Shown here: positions 33,273 to 43,051 of the stretch, in pieces
Numbering within the stretch: position 1 is the stretch's first letter
Layout of the letters: each line of letters opens with the position of its first letter
Source: Ramlibacter albus
GTDB lineage: Bacteria; Pseudomonadota; Gammaproteobacteria; Burkholderiales; Burkholderiaceae_C
Assembly: GCF_014297445.1 (NCBI RefSeq)
Contig: NZ_JACORU010000009.1
Coordinates: 1-64,000 of the forward strand
Direction: 5' to 3'
DNA length: 64,000 nt
The notes under the pieces: generated by a model
The model's database searches: none
What the model saw: the letters and a program-made list of their open reading frames with translations, nothing else
Told to the model about the DNA's origin: nothing
Position numbers and translations under genes: made by a program

Positions 33273-34264
33273 CCCTCTCTCGCAGAACCCTGCTGCGCTC
33301 CCTCGCCTCCACCGGCGCGCTCGGCGCGGCCGGCGCCGCGCCCCGCGCCTGGGCGCAGGACGCCTTCCCCGCGCGCCCGATCAAGGTGGTGATCCCCTTC
33401 CCCGCCGGCAGCGTGGGCGACGTGCTGATGCGCGCGGTGCAGGTACGCACGGCCGACACGCCGTACAACTTCGTCATCGACAACAAGCCCGGCGGCAACA
33501 CCTTCATCGCGATGGGCATCGTCGCCAACTCGCCGCCCGACGGCTACACGATGGTCGGCAGCACGATCTCCACGGACGTGATCAACCCGATGATCTACAA
33601 CAAGCTGCCGTACGACCCCAGCGGGCTCGTGCCGCTGTCGCTGCTGGGCTATTCGCCGTACGTGGTCGTGGTGCCCGCCGAATTCCAGGCGAACACGCTC
33701 GCCGAGCTGGTCGCGATGGCCAAGGCCAAGCCGGGCTCGCTGAACTTCGGCTCCGCCGGCATCGGCAACTCCACGCACCTCGTCACCGAGAAGCTGATGC
33801 GCGACGCCGGCATCAAGCTGACGCACGTGCCCTTCAACGGCGCGCAGCCGGTGCACCAGGCGCTGATGCGCGGCGACGTGCAGGTGTACTCGGACGTGCT
33901 GACCAGCGCGCTGCCGCACGTGCGCTCGGGCAAGTTCAAGCTGCTGGCCATCACCAGCGACAAGCGCCACCCGACGGTGCCCAACGTGCCAACCATGATC
34001 GAAAGCGGCTTCCCCGACTTCGTGCTGACCGCCTGGTACGGCCTGCAGGTGCCGCGCCGCACGCCGCAGGACGTGATCGACAAGCTCAGCAAGGTGCTCG
34101 ACAAGGCGATGACCGACCCCTCCATGCTCGCCGAGTTCGACAAGCGCGGCATGGTGATCTTTCCGCAAAGCGGCCCGAAGGCGCACGCCCAGATGATCGC
34201 GCTGGACCGCGAGCGCTGGGGCAGCGTGATCAAGTCGCTGAACCTGAAGCTCGAGTCGTCCTGA
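33269..34264 (+). CDS. TctC/Bug-family solute receptor
   Basis: The 331 residues start with MTLSRRTLLRSLASTGALGAAG, which resembles a twin-arginine signal. VVIPFPAGSVGDVLMR, DNKPGGNTFIAMGIVANSPPDGYT and VPFNGAQPVHQALMRG are the Bug-family motifs. GGAGA precedes ATG 33269, which overlaps the ligase stop by 4 bases. Being inside the second ligase operon, it probably captures that ligase's substrate. Confidence 0.88.
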   Translation: MTLSRRTLLRSLASTGALGAAGAAPRAWAQDAFPARPIKVVIPFPAGSVGDVLMRAVQVRTADTPYNFVIDNKPGGNTFIAMGIVANSPPDGYTMVGSTISTDVINPMIYNKLPYDPSGLVPLSLLGYSPYVVVVPAEFQANTLAELVAMAKAKPGSLNFGSAGIGNSTHLVTEKLMRDAGIKLTHVPFNGAQPVHQALMRGDVQVYSDVLTSALPHVRSGKFKLLAITSDKRHPTVPNVPTMIESGFPDFVLTAWYGLQVPRRTPQDVIDKLSKVLDKAMTDPSMLAEFDKRGMVIFPQSGPKAHAQMIALDRERWGSVIKSLNLKLESS

Positions 34265-34277
34265 AAGCGCGGGCCCG

Positions 34278-35948
34278 ATGAAGTGTTCCGAGGCGATCGC
34301 CGAGATCCTCAAGCGCGAAGGCATCTCCACGCTCTTCTGCTACCCGACCACACCAGTGATCGAAGCCGCCGCGCAGGCGGGCATCCGCCCCGTGGTGTGC
34401 CGGCAGGAGCGCGTGGGGGTCGACATGGCCAGCGGCTATGCGCGCGTGCAGGACGGGCGGCCGCCCGCGGCCTTCGCCATGCAGTACGGCCCCGGCGTGG
34501 AGAACGCCTTCGCCGGCATCGCCAGCGCGTGGTCGGACGCCACGCCCATTCTCTTCTTGCCGCTCGCGCATCCGCGAGCGCATTCGCAGGTCTTCCCGCT
34601 CTTCAAGTCGACGCGCACGCTGCCCAGCGTGGCGAAATCGGTCGAGGAGATCATGCTGCCGCAGCACACGCCGGCGGCGATGCGGCGGGCGTTCAGCAAC
34701 CTCAAGAACGGGCGCGCGGGCCCGGCGGTCGTTGAAATCCCGCTGGACGTGCTGAACAAGGACATCGAGCAGGACACGCTCGACTATGCGCCGGTGCACA
34801 CCGCGCGCAGCGCCGCCGATTGGGACGACGTGGAGCGCGCGGCGGACCTGCTGCTCGCCGCGCGTTGCCCCGTGATCCAGGCCGGGCAAGGCGTGCTCTA
34901 TGCCCGCGCGACGCCGGAGCTGGTGGAGCTCGCCGAGCTGCTGCAGGCGCCCGTGTACACCACGGTCGACGGCAAGAGCGCCTTTCCGGAGCATCACCCG
35001 CTCGCGCTCGGCACGGCAGGCCTCGTCTTCACGGGCGAGGGACAGCACTTCTTCCAGAACGCCGACCTCGTGTTCGGCGTCGCCACCAGCCTCACGCACC
35101 ATCCCATCGTGCAACCGCCGCTGCCCGAGGGCCGGCGCATCATCCACCTGACCAACGAACCGCGCGACCTGAACAAGAGCTACTTCGCGGAGCTGGGCCT
35201 GCTCGGTGACGCGAAGCTCGTGCTGCGCCAGCTGGTGACGGCCGTGTCCGACCGGCTGAAAGGCGAGCCGCGTCGCAACGATGTCGCCGCGCAGGTCGAA
35301 CGCCTGCGCACGCAATGGCTCGCCCAATGGCGCGCCGCGCTGACCAGCGACGAGACGCCGATCTCGCCATATCGCGTCATTCACGAGTTCTCGCGCGCCA
35401 TCGCCGCCGACGACGCCATCGTCACGCACGACTCCGGCAGCCCGCGCGACCAGATGCTGCCCTTCTACCGCGCGGGCGGGCCGCGCAGCTACCTGGGCTG
35501 GGGCAAGTCGCACCAGCTGGGCACGGGCCTGGGCCTCACCATCGGCGCCAAGCTCGCCGCGCCGGACAAGTTCTGCGTCAACTTCATGGGCGACGCCGCC
35601 TTCGGCATGACCGGCCTCGACTTCGAGACCGCCGTGCGCAACGAGATCCCCATCTGCACCGTGGTGCTGAACAACGCCACCATGGCGATCGAGACGCGCA
35701 CGATGGCGCGCTCGCACGAGCTTTACGGCACGCGCGCCATCGGCGGCAACTACGCCGCCATCGCGCGGGAGCTGGGCGGCTGGAGCCTGCGCATCGACCA
35801 CCCGGCGCAAGTCGGGGATGCCTTCCGCCAGGCGCGCCGCATGACGCAGGAAGGCCAAGCCTGCCTGCTCGAATTCATCACCTCCGCCGAAACGGCGTTC
35901 TCGCATCGCTTCGGCGCGGCCGAACATGGCGCACCCGTCGCCGCCTGA
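34278..35948 (+). CDS. ThDP-dependent enzyme, acetolactate synthase-like
   Basis: The 556-residue protein shows the three-domain ThDP-enzyme layout. E44 in CRQE44RVGVDMASGYAR is the conserved cofactor-activating Glu, and GDAAFG (438-443) up to LNN (464-466) is the ThDP/Mg motif. It belongs to the broad acetolactate synthase, oxalyl-CoA decarboxylase and benzoylformate decarboxylase superfamily. Candidate roles include decarboxylation of a 2-oxo acid or a CoA derivative such as oxalyl-CoA-type. It lies 13 bp after TctC and 8 bp before AtuA in one operon. Confidence 0.83.
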   Translation: MKCSEAIAEILKREGISTLFCYPTTPVIEAAAQAGIRPVVCRQERVGVDMASGYARVQDGRPPAAFAMQYGPGVENAFAGIASAWSDATPILFLPLAHPRAHSQVFPLFKSTRTLPSVAKSVEEIMLPQHTPAAMRRAFSNLKNGRAGPAVVEIPLDVLNKDIEQDTLDYAPVHTARSAADWDDVERAADLLLAARCPVIQAGQGVLYARATPELVELAELLQAPVYTTVDGKSAFPEHHPLALGTAGLVFTGEGQHFFQNADLVFGVATSLTHHPIVQPPLPEGRRIIHLTNEPRDLNKSYFAELGLLGDAKLVLRQLVTAVSDRLKGEPRRNDVAAQVERLRTQWLAQWRAALTSDETPISPYRVIHEFSRAIAADDAIVTHDSGSPRDQMLPFYRAGGPRSYLGWGKSHQLGTGLGLTIGAKLAAPDKFCVNFMGDAAFGMTGLDFETAVRNEIPICTVVLNNATMAIETRTMARSHELYGTRAIGGNYAAIARELGGWSLRIDHPAQVGDAFRQARRMTQEGQACLLEFITSAETAFSHRFGAAEHGAPVAA

Positions 35949-35956
35949 AAGACAAC

Positions 35957-37780
35957 ATGACCTCTCCCCGCACGATCAAGATCGGTGGCGCCTGCGGCTT
36001 CACCGGCGACTCGCCCCATGCCACGCCGCAACTGCTGCAGGTGCCGGGGCTGGACTACCTGATCTACGACTACCTCGCCGAGATGAGCATGGGCATCTTC
36101 GCGCGCTCGCGCTCGAAGGGCGTGGGTCGCGAAGGCTGGTCCACCGATTTCATCGAGCAGATGATGAAGCCCAACCTGCGCACGCTCGCCGAGAAGGGCG
36201 TGAAGGTGGTGGCCAATGCCGGCGGCGTCGACCCCGTGGGCTGCGCCAATTCGCTGCGCGCCCTCATCGCCGAACAAGGCTTGTCGCTGAAAGTGGCCGC
36301 CGTGCACGGCGACGACCTCGTCGGCCGCATCGACGAATTCCGCGCGCCGGAGATGTTCAGCGGCCGCGCGATGCCGCAGCGCATCACGGGCGCGAACGCC
36401 TACCTCGGCGCCGCGCCGATTGTGCGCGCACTGGCGATGGGTGCCGACATCGTCGTCACCGGGCGCGTGGCCGACAGCGCGCTGGCGCTCGGCCCGCTGG
36501 TCCACGAGTTCGGCTGGGCCATGGACGACTTCGAGCGCATGGCGCAGGGCACGGTGGCCGGCCACCTGATCGAGTGCGGCGCGCAAGTGACGGGCGGCAC
36601 GTACACCGACTGGTTCGAGAGCGGCGACTGGTCTCGCATCGGCTACCCCGTGGCCGAGGTGGACGCGGACGGCCGCATCGTCATCACCAAGCCTGCCGGC
36701 ACCGGCGGCGTGGTGAACACCGGCACCGTCTCCGAACAGCTGATGTACGAGGTGGACGACCCGGCCAACTACCACGTGGCCGACGTCATCGTCGACTTCA
36801 CCGGCGTCACGGTTCACCAGCTCGGCCCCGACCGCGTCGAAGTGCGCGGCGTGCAGGGCCGCCGGCCCACCGACACCTACAAGGTGTGCGCCACCTACCA
36901 GGGTGCCTACCGCTGCATGGTGCTCGCGCCGGTGATCGGCGTGGACGCGCCCGCGAAAGCCGAGCGGCAGGCGCGCGCACTCATCGACCGCAACGAGCGC
37001 GCCATCGTCGAAGCCGGCCACGCGCCGTTCTCGCTGCGCAGCGTCGAGCTGCTCGGCACCGAGGCCTCGTACGGCGCCAACGCACGCGCGCTACCCACGC
37101 GCGAAGTCGTCGCGAAGATCGTCGTCGACCACAAGGACCGCAAGGCGCTCGAAGTGTTCCGTGCCGACGCGCTGTCGCCCATCACGTCGATGTCGCCCGG
37201 CTCCACGGGCTGGCACTTCGGCCGGCCCTCGATCTACGCCGTGATGCACGTGTTCTCGCTGCTCGCGCCCAAGTCGCGCATTCCGGCGCTGGTGGAGCTC
37301 GACGGCCACACCGAAACGATCACCGGGTGGATCGGCGGCGGCACGGGCGAGCCCGCGCGCGCCCGCATCGAAGGCACCGTGCCCGCGCCCGACGCGAGCG
37401 GGCCGATGCGCCGCGTGCGCCTCATCGACATCGCGATCGCCCGCAGCGGCGACAAGGGCGACCGCTTCATGGCGGCGATCATCGCGCGCAAGCCGGCCTA
37501 CCTGCCGTGGATCCGCGCGGCCCTCACGCCCGAGCGGCTGGGGCAGCACATGGGCCACGTCTTCGACGGCGCCGAAGGCACGGTGACGCGCTACGACGTG
37601 CCTGGCCTGAACGCGATCAACCTGCTGTTCGACGGCGCACTGGCGGGCGGGCAACTGGCTTCGCCTCGCCTCGACGCACTCGCCAAGGGCATGGGCCAGC
37701 AGTTGCTGGAGCTGGAGCTCGACGTGCCCGAGAGCCTGGACGTGGTGCCCTACGAGCAGCGCGCGGCGGGGCGCCCATGA
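35957..37780 (+). CDS. AtuA-family protein, second copy
   Basis: The 607 residues have GGACGFTGDSPHATPQLL near the start, VVANAGGVDPVGCANSLRALI, GANAYLGAAPIVRALAMGADIVVTGRVADSALALGP and GTVAGHLIECGAQVTGGTY. The C-terminal domain has IAIARSGDKGDRFMAAII. It is only distantly similar to the copy at 16052, with a different N-terminus. It sits directly before, and overlaps by 4 bases, a single-chain biotin carboxylase, recalling the atuA-atuC/atuF association in terpene catabolism. A role in handling the carboxylated CoA ester is an inference. Confidence 0.85.
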   Translation: MTSPRTIKIGGACGFTGDSPHATPQLLQVPGLDYLIYDYLAEMSMGIFARSRSKGVGREGWSTDFIEQMMKPNLRTLAEKGVKVVANAGGVDPVGCANSLRALIAEQGLSLKVAAVHGDDLVGRIDEFRAPEMFSGRAMPQRITGANAYLGAAPIVRALAMGADIVVTGRVADSALALGPLVHEFGWAMDDFERMAQGTVAGHLIECGAQVTGGTYTDWFESGDWSRIGYPVAEVDADGRIVITKPAGTGGVVNTGTVSEQLMYEVDDPANYHVADVIVDFTGVTVHQLGPDRVEVRGVQGRRPTDTYKVCATYQGAYRCMVLAPVIGVDAPAKAERQARALIDRNERAIVEAGHAPFSLRSVELLGTEASYGANARALPTREVVAKIVVDHKDRKALEVFRADALSPITSMSPGSTGWHFGRPSIYAVMHVFSLLAPKSRIPALVELDGHTETITGWIGGGTGEPARARIEGTVPAPDASGPMRRVRLIDIAIARSGDKGDRFMAAIIARKPAYLPWIRAALTPERLGQHMGHVFDGAEGTVTRYDVPGLNAINLLFDGALAGGQLASPRLDALAKGMGQQLLELELDVPESLDVVPYEQRAAGRP

Positions 37781-40700
37781 TGCGCATGAGCGATACCGAG
37801 CGGCGCGCCCTGCAGTCGCCCTTCCGCAAAGTGCTGGTCGCCAACCGCGGCGAGATCGCAGTGCGCATCGCGCGCGCCGCGGCCGAGCTGGGCATCGCGA
37901 GCGTCGGCATCCACTCGACCAACGACGCCGGTTCGGTGCACTGGCGCCGCTGCGACGAGGCGGTTGCTTTGCCCGGCACGGGCGCGGCGGCCTACCTCGA
38001 CATGGATGCGGTGATCGGCGCCGCGCGCGCAAGCGGCTGCGACGCGGTGCATCCCGGCTACGGCTTCCTCAGCGAGAACGCAGCGTTCGCGCGGCGTTGC
38101 GCCGAGGCGGGCCTCGCCTTCATCGGACCGCGACCCGAGGTGCTGGACCTGCTGGGCGACAAGGCGCAGGCCCGGCGGCTTGCGGCCGAGTGCAACATTC
38201 CCGTGGCCCGCGGTATCTCGCGGGCCGTGACGCTTGACGAGGCTCGCGAGTTCCTCGCGTCGCTGGGCAGCGGCGCGATCATGCTCAAGGCCCTCGCCGG
38301 CGGCGGTGGCCGCGGCATGCGCGTCGTCGAGTCGCCCGACGCACTACCCGAGGCTTTCGCTTCGGCGCAGGCCGAGGCCCGTGCGGCTTTCGGCAACGAC
38401 GCGCTCTATGTCGAAGAACTGGTCACCCAAGCGCGGCACGTGGAAGTGCAGGTGCTCGGTGACACCGCGGGCGAAGTCGCCCACCTGCACGAGCGCGAAT
38501 GCACGCTGCAGCGCCGCCAGCAGAAGCTGGTGGAGTTCGCGCCTTCGCCTTTCCTCGACGCAACCATGCGCGCCGCGCTGGCGGATGCGGCGTGCGTGCT
38601 GGCGCGCGCGGCCGGCGTGCACACGCTGTGCACCATGGAGTTCCTGGTCGCCCCGGACGGCCGCTTCGTCTTCATGGAAGCGAATCCGCGCCTGCAGGTG
38701 GAGCACACCGTCACCGAAGCGGTGACCGGCATCGACCTCGTGCAGGCCCAGTTCCTGCTCGCCGCGGGCCGCACGCTGGAGGTGCTGGGCTTGCAGCAAC
38801 AAGACATCCCCGCGCCGCGCGGGCTGGCCGTGCAGTTGCGCGTCAACATGGAGCGCATCGATGCGCAGGGCCATGCGCTGCCCGCCAGTGGCACGCTGCG
38901 CGCCTTCGACGCACCCGGCGGCGCCGGCGTGCGCATCGACACCTTCGCGCGCGCGGGCTGGACGCCCTCGACCCGCTTCGATTCGCTGCTTGCGAAACTC
39001 GTCGTTCATGTGCCCGGCACGCGCGTCGAAGACCTGCTGCTGCGCGCCGGCCGTGCGCTCGCCGAATTCGAAATCGAAGGCGTGTCGACGAACATCGGTT
39101 TCCTGCAGGCCCTGCTCGCCGACGCGGACGTGGTCGCGGGGCGCGTGGACACGCGCTTCGTCGAGCGCCACGGCGCGCGCCTCGCCGCGGCCGCGCAGGG
39201 CCAGCCTCGCCTGCACGGCGCCGCCCGCGAAGAGCCGGCCACGTCCGGCAACGCCGATGCGCTCGCAGCCGACGATGCCGCCGATGCGGCGGCCGGCGAA
39301 GCCGACGCGTTCGCACCGGAGGGCGTGCAGGTCGTCGCCGCGCCGCTGGGCGGCGTCGTCGCGCGCCTCGCGGTGGCCGCGGGCGACACGGTGCGCGCCG
39401 GCCAGACCCTCGCGGTGGTCGAGGCCATGAAGATGGAACACGCAGTGACCGCGCCCTGCGCCGGGCAGGTGCTGTCGCTCCACGCCGCCCTGGGCGAGGC
39501 CGTGGTCGAGGGCCGCCCGCTGGTGTGGCTCGAGCCCGGCGACGCCGGCGATGCAGCGCACGAAGACGCCGGCATCCAGCACGACCCGGTTGCCGCCCAA
39601 CGCCTGCAGGAGCTGCGCGACCGCAAGGCCGCCCTGCTCGACGCCGCGCGTCCCGACGCCGTCGCCCGCCAGCGCGGGCGCGGCGCGCTCACCGCGCGCG
39701 AGCGCATCGCGCGCCTGTGCGACGCGGGCAGCTTCGTGGAGATGGGCGCGCTGCTGGCACCGGAGAGCGGCGCTGCGGCACCCGCCGACGGCGTCGTGGT
39801 CGGCTCGGCGCGGATCGCGGGCCGCCCGGTCATGGTGGCGGCGCAGGACTTCAGCGTCTTCGGCGGCAGCTCCGGGCTCATGGGCCGCAACAAGATCGCT
39901 CGTGCGCTGCAGCGCGCGCGCATCAACGGCATGCCGATGGTGATGCTGTTCGACGGCGGCGGCCACCGCATCCAGGACGGGCAGAACTCGCGCCACTTCG
40001 CCTCGTCCACCAACATGTTCCAGGAGTTCTCGTACCTGTCCGGCTGGGTGCCGGTGGTCAGCGCCGTGCTCGGCGCCGGCTTCGCGGCCAACACCAACTA
40101 CTGCGCCATGTCCGACTTCGTCGTGATGGTGCGCGGGCAGGCCGAGATGGGCCTGGCCGGCCCGGCCCTCGTGAAGGCCGGCACCGGGGAGACCATCTCC
40201 GGCCAGGACCTCGGCGGCGCGGCGGAACAGGTGGACCGCAACGGCCTGGCCGACCTCGCCGTGGACACCGAGGACGAGGCGTTCGCCGCGGTGCGCGGCT
40301 TCCTGTCGTACCTGCCCTCCAATGCGCGGGCCGCACGCGCGGACGTGCAGGCCGTGCAGGAACCCGCAGGCGACGAGCTGTCGCAACTCGTGCCCGCGAA
40401 CACGCGCGTGGCCTACGACATGCGGCAGGTCGTCGCGCGCATCGCCGACGTCGGCTCGGTCTTCGAGATCAAGCCCACCTACGGCGCCAACATGGTCACC
40501 GCGTTCGCGCGGCTGGACGGGCGGGCCGTTGGCTTCATCGGCAACCAGCCGCTGGTGATGGGCGGCATGATCGACAGCGCCGCGGCCGAGAAGACGGCCC
40601 GCTTCATTGCCTTGTGCGACGCGTACGGGCTGCCGCTGGTCTACCTGGTGGACGTGCCGGGCATGTCCATCGGCTCGCGCGCGGAGCGCACCACGCTCGG

Positions 40701-41121
40701 CCGGCGCAGCGCCAAGATGCTCTTCGAACTCGGCCACGCCACCGTGCCGCGGGCCTCGGTGGTGCTGCGCAAGGGCTATGGCCTCGGCTACGTCGCCATG
40801 TGCGGCGGCCGCGGGTTCGAGCCCGACACCTGCCTGGCCTGGCCGACCGCCGAAATCTGCGCGATGTCGATCGAAGGCTCGGTGGACGTCGCCTACCGCA
40901 AGCAGTTCGCGACCGCGCCGGACCCTGCCGCGAAGCGGCGCGAGATCATCGACGGCATTCGAGCTCGCGTGAGCGCCGTGCAGGCCGCCGAGGGCTTCGG
41001 CATCGACGACGTCATCGAGCCCGGCGAAACCCGTGCGCGGCTGATCGACGTGTTCGCGCAGGCGCCTGCGAGGCGGCAGCCGGCCATGCCGCCGAAATTC
41101 CGCTCGATCCCGCCGATCTGA
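37777..41121 (+). CDS. Single-chain biotin-dependent acyl-CoA carboxylase (BC-BCCP-CT fusion)
   Basis: All three parts are in 1114 residues. A biotin carboxylase covers about 15-470 (KVLVANRGEIAVRIARA, ALAGGGGRGMR, EANPRLQVEHTVTEAVTG), a biotinyl domain has K552 in EAMK552M, and a carboxyltransferase covers about 600-1090 (LTARERIARLCDAG, AAEKTARFIALCDAYGLP, VVLRKGYGLGYVAM). Most bacteria split these into two or three subunits. The CT-alpha-like region follows the long-chain or geranyl/propionyl type, so the substrate is not clear. The protein should carboxylate an acyl- or enoyl-CoA formed by the dehydrogenases. It is ATGA-coupled to the AtuA gene. Confidence 0.88.
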   Translation: MMRMSDTERRALQSPFRKVLVANRGEIAVRIARAAAELGIASVGIHSTNDAGSVHWRRCDEAVALPGTGAAAYLDMDAVIGAARASGCDAVHPGYGFLSENAAFARRCAEAGLAFIGPRPEVLDLLGDKAQARRLAAECNIPVARGISRAVTLDEAREFLASLGSGAIMLKALAGGGGRGMRVVESPDALPEAFASAQAEARAAFGNDALYVEELVTQARHVEVQVLGDTAGEVAHLHERECTLQRRQQKLVEFAPSPFLDATMRAALADAACVLARAAGVHTLCTMEFLVAPDGRFVFMEANPRLQVEHTVTEAVTGIDLVQAQFLLAAGRTLEVLGLQQQDIPAPRGLAVQLRVNMERIDAQGHALPASGTLRAFDAPGGAGVRIDTFARAGWTPSTRFDSLLAKLVVHVPGTRVEDLLLRAGRALAEFEIEGVSTNIGFLQALLADADVVAGRVDTRFVERHGARLAAAAQGQPRLHGAAREEPATSGNADALAADDAADAAAGEADAFAPEGVQVVAAPLGGVVARLAVAAGDTVRAGQTLAVVEAMKMEHAVTAPCAGQVLSLHAALGEAVVEGRPLVWLEPGDAGDAAHEDAGIQHDPVAAQRLQELRDRKAALLDAARPDAVARQRGRGALTARERIARLCDAGSFVEMGALLAPESGAAAPADGVVVGSARIAGRPVMVAAQDFSVFGGSSGLMGRNKIARALQRARINGMPMVMLFDGGGHRIQDGQNSRHFASSTNMFQEFSYLSGWVPVVSAVLGAGFAANTNYCAMSDFVVMVRGQAEMGLAGPALVKAGTGETISGQDLGGAAEQVDRNGLADLAVDTEDEAFAAVRGFLSYLPSNARAARADVQAVQEPAGDELSQLVPANTRVAYDMRQVVARIADVGSVFEIKPTYGANMVTAFARLDGRAVGFIGNQPLVMGGMIDSAAAEKTARFIALCDAYGLPLVYLVDVPGMSIGSRAERTTLGRRSAKMLFELGHATVPRASVVLRKGYGLGYVAMCGGRGFEPDTCLAWPTAEICAMSIEGSVDVAYRKQFATAPDPAAKRREIIDGIRARVSAVQAAEGFGIDDVIEPGETRARLIDVFAQAPARRQPAMPPKFRSIPPI

Positions 41122-41129
41122 AGACCACC

Positions 41130-41849
41130 ATGAAGAACGATGCACTTCCCGCGCTCAAGGCGCTCGATGCGCCCGATGCGCTCGACCCTTCCGGCTTCGA
41201 GCGCCTGCTCGCAACTCGCGCGAGCTGCCGCGGCTTCCTGCCCACACCGCTGCCGCGCCCGCTGATCGAGCGCATCCTGGCCGCGACGCAGCGCACTGCG
41301 TCGTGGAACAACACGCAGCCGTGGCAGGTGATCGTCACCGACGCGCCGGCCACCGAGTCGCTGCGGCAGGCGCTGCAGTCGCAGCAGCCGGAACCCGCGG
41401 GGTTCGAGATTCCCCCGCCCGCGGAGTACCGCGGTGTCTACCTCGAGCGCCGGCGCGCCTGCGGCTGGGGCCTTTATGCGGCAGTGGGCGTCGCCAAGGG
41501 CGACCGCGAAGCCTCGCAGCGGCAGGCGAACGAGAATTTCCGCATGTTCGGCGCCCCGCACCTGGCGCTGCTCACGAGCGACAAGGCGTTGGGCACCTAC
41601 GGCGTGCTCGACTGCGGCGGCTGGGTCAACAACTTCCTGCTCGCGGCGGCGTCGCACGGCGTCGCCACGATCGCGCAGGCCGCGCTCGCGCAGCGCTCGG
41701 CGTTCCTGCGGCGCTGGTTCGGCATCCCCGAGGACCGGACGATCGTCTGCGGCATTTCGTTCGGCTACGCCGACACCGCGCATCCCGCGAATTCTTTCCG
41801 CACACCGCGAGCGCCGCTCGCCGAAGTCGTGCGCTGGGTCGATCAATGA
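41130..41849 (+). CDS. Nitroreductase-family protein
   Basis: The 239-residue protein has LLATRASCRGFLPTPLPRPLIERIL and AATQRTASWNNTQPWQVIV near the start, the nitroreductase FMN site. DCGGWVNNFLLAAASHGVATIAQAA follows. In a pathway context it could act as an enoate- or quinone-type reductase. It is 8 bp after the carboxylase gene and overlaps the CoA-transferase start at 41846 by 4 bases, so it belongs to the same operon. It is about 15 residues longer than the copy at 21441. Confidence 0.87.
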   Translation: MKNDALPALKALDAPDALDPSGFERLLATRASCRGFLPTPLPRPLIERILAATQRTASWNNTQPWQVIVTDAPATESLRQALQSQQPEPAGFEIPPPAEYRGVYLERRRACGWGLYAAVGVAKGDREASQRQANENFRMFGAPHLALLTSDKALGTYGVLDCGGWVNNFLLAAASHGVATIAQAALAQRSAFLRRWFGIPEDRTIVCGISFGYADTAHPANSFRTPRAPLAEVVRWVDQ

Positions 41850-43051
41850 GCGACAAGGAAACGCCGCTGCGCGGGCTGCGCATCGCCGACTTCTCGCACT
41901 TCATCGCGGGCCCGTTCGCCACGATGATCCTGGCCGACATGGGCGCGGAGGTGATCAAGATCGAAAGCGCGGGCACGGGCGACAACTTCCGCCACTACCC
42001 GCCCCACATCGGCGGCGAGAGCGTTCCGTACCTCTGGGTCAACCGCAACAAGAAGAGCGTGGCGCTGGACCTGAAGACGCCCGAGGGGCGCGCCGTGGCG
42101 CTGGACATCGTGGCGAAGTCCGACGTGGTGGTGGAGAACTTCTCCACCGGCGTGATGGAGCGGCTGGGGCTGGACTGGGCCACGCTCTCGCACGACAACC
42201 CGCGCCTGATCTACGCGTCGGTGTCGTCCTATGGGCGGCGCGGCCCGTATGCCAATCGCATCGGCTTCGACCCCGTGGTGCAGGCGGAGAGCGGGTTCAT
42301 CTCGATGAATGGCGACCCGGCGCAGGAGCCCGGGTATCGTGCGGGCCCTTCGGTCATGGACATCGCGACGGCGATGATGACCGCGAATGCCATCCAGGGC
42401 GCGTGGATCGCGCGCCTGCGCACCGGGCGCGGGCAGCTCGTCGAGACGACGATGATCGAGACGGCCATCAACATGCTGGGCAATTTCTCGCTGTCGTACC
42501 TGGCCACCGGGGTGAGCCCCACGCGCTTCGGCAACACGCAGGCCACGGCTTCGCCGGTGGGTGCGTTCGAAACCGCGACCGGCCCGATCTATCTTGCTTG
42601 CGCCAACGACCGCACGTTCCAGCGCCTTGCGCGAGACGTGCTGCTGGATCCCGCGCTTGCCGACGATCCCGCGTACGCGACAAGCGCCGGCCGCCGCGAG
42701 AACCAGCAGCGGCTTCTCTCCGACATCCGCGCGCGGCTGAAGCAGCAGGACCGTGACACCTCGCTTGCGCGAATGCACGAGGCCGGTGTTCCGTGCGGCG
42801 CGATCCGCACAGTGGGCGAGGCGATGGACGCGCCGGAGATCAAGGAACTGGGGTTGGTGAGCAGCATTGCGCATCCGACGCTGGGGACGATTCCGAACGT
42901 GGGGTTGCCGATGCACTTTTCCGAGACGCCGCTGGCCGAGCCGGTGGCGGCGCCGCTGCTGGGGGCCGACACGGATGCCGTCCTGCGGGACGTGCTGGGT
43001 TACGCGCCCGAGCGCATCTCGGGGCTGCGGGAAGAAGGCGTGTTCGGCTGA
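41846..43051 (+). CDS. CaiB/BaiF-family CoA-transferase
   Basis: This 401-residue type III CoA-transferase has [25 protein letters not shown] at the start and VNRNKKSVALDLKTPEG. VMDIATAMMTANAIQGA carries the catalytic Asp that forms an acyl-CoA anhydride-type intermediate. The 15-residue spacing and tail fit formyl- or carnitine-CoA-type transferases rather than the racemase branch. It is the seventh gene of the operon from 31617 and ends by overlapping the convergent enoyl-CoA hydratase gene by 52 bp. Confidence 0.9.
   Translation: MSDKETPLRGLRIADFSHFIAGPFATMILADMGAEVIKIESAGTGDNFRHYPPHIGGESVPYLWVNRNKKSVALDLKTPEGRAVALDIVAKSDVVVENFSTGVMERLGLDWATLSHDNPRLIYASVSSYGRRGPYANRIGFDPVVQAESGFISMNGDPAQEPGYRAGPSVMDIATAMMTANAIQGAWIARLRTGRGQLVETTMIETAINMLGNFSLSYLATGVSPTRFGNTQATASPVGAFETATGPIYLACANDRTFQRLARDVLLDPALADDPAYATSAGRRENQQRLLSDIRARLKQQDRDTSLARMHEAGVPCGAIRTVGEAMDAPEIKELGLVSSIAHPTLGTIPNVGLPMHFSETPLAEPVAAPLLGADTDAVLRDVLGYAPERISGLREEGVFG

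Noticed and set aside
41846-43051. Alpha-methylacyl-CoA racemase call for this CaiB-family protein
   Set aside because: It lacks GHDINY and VGDYGGG and has the transferase-type VMDIATAM Asp motif.
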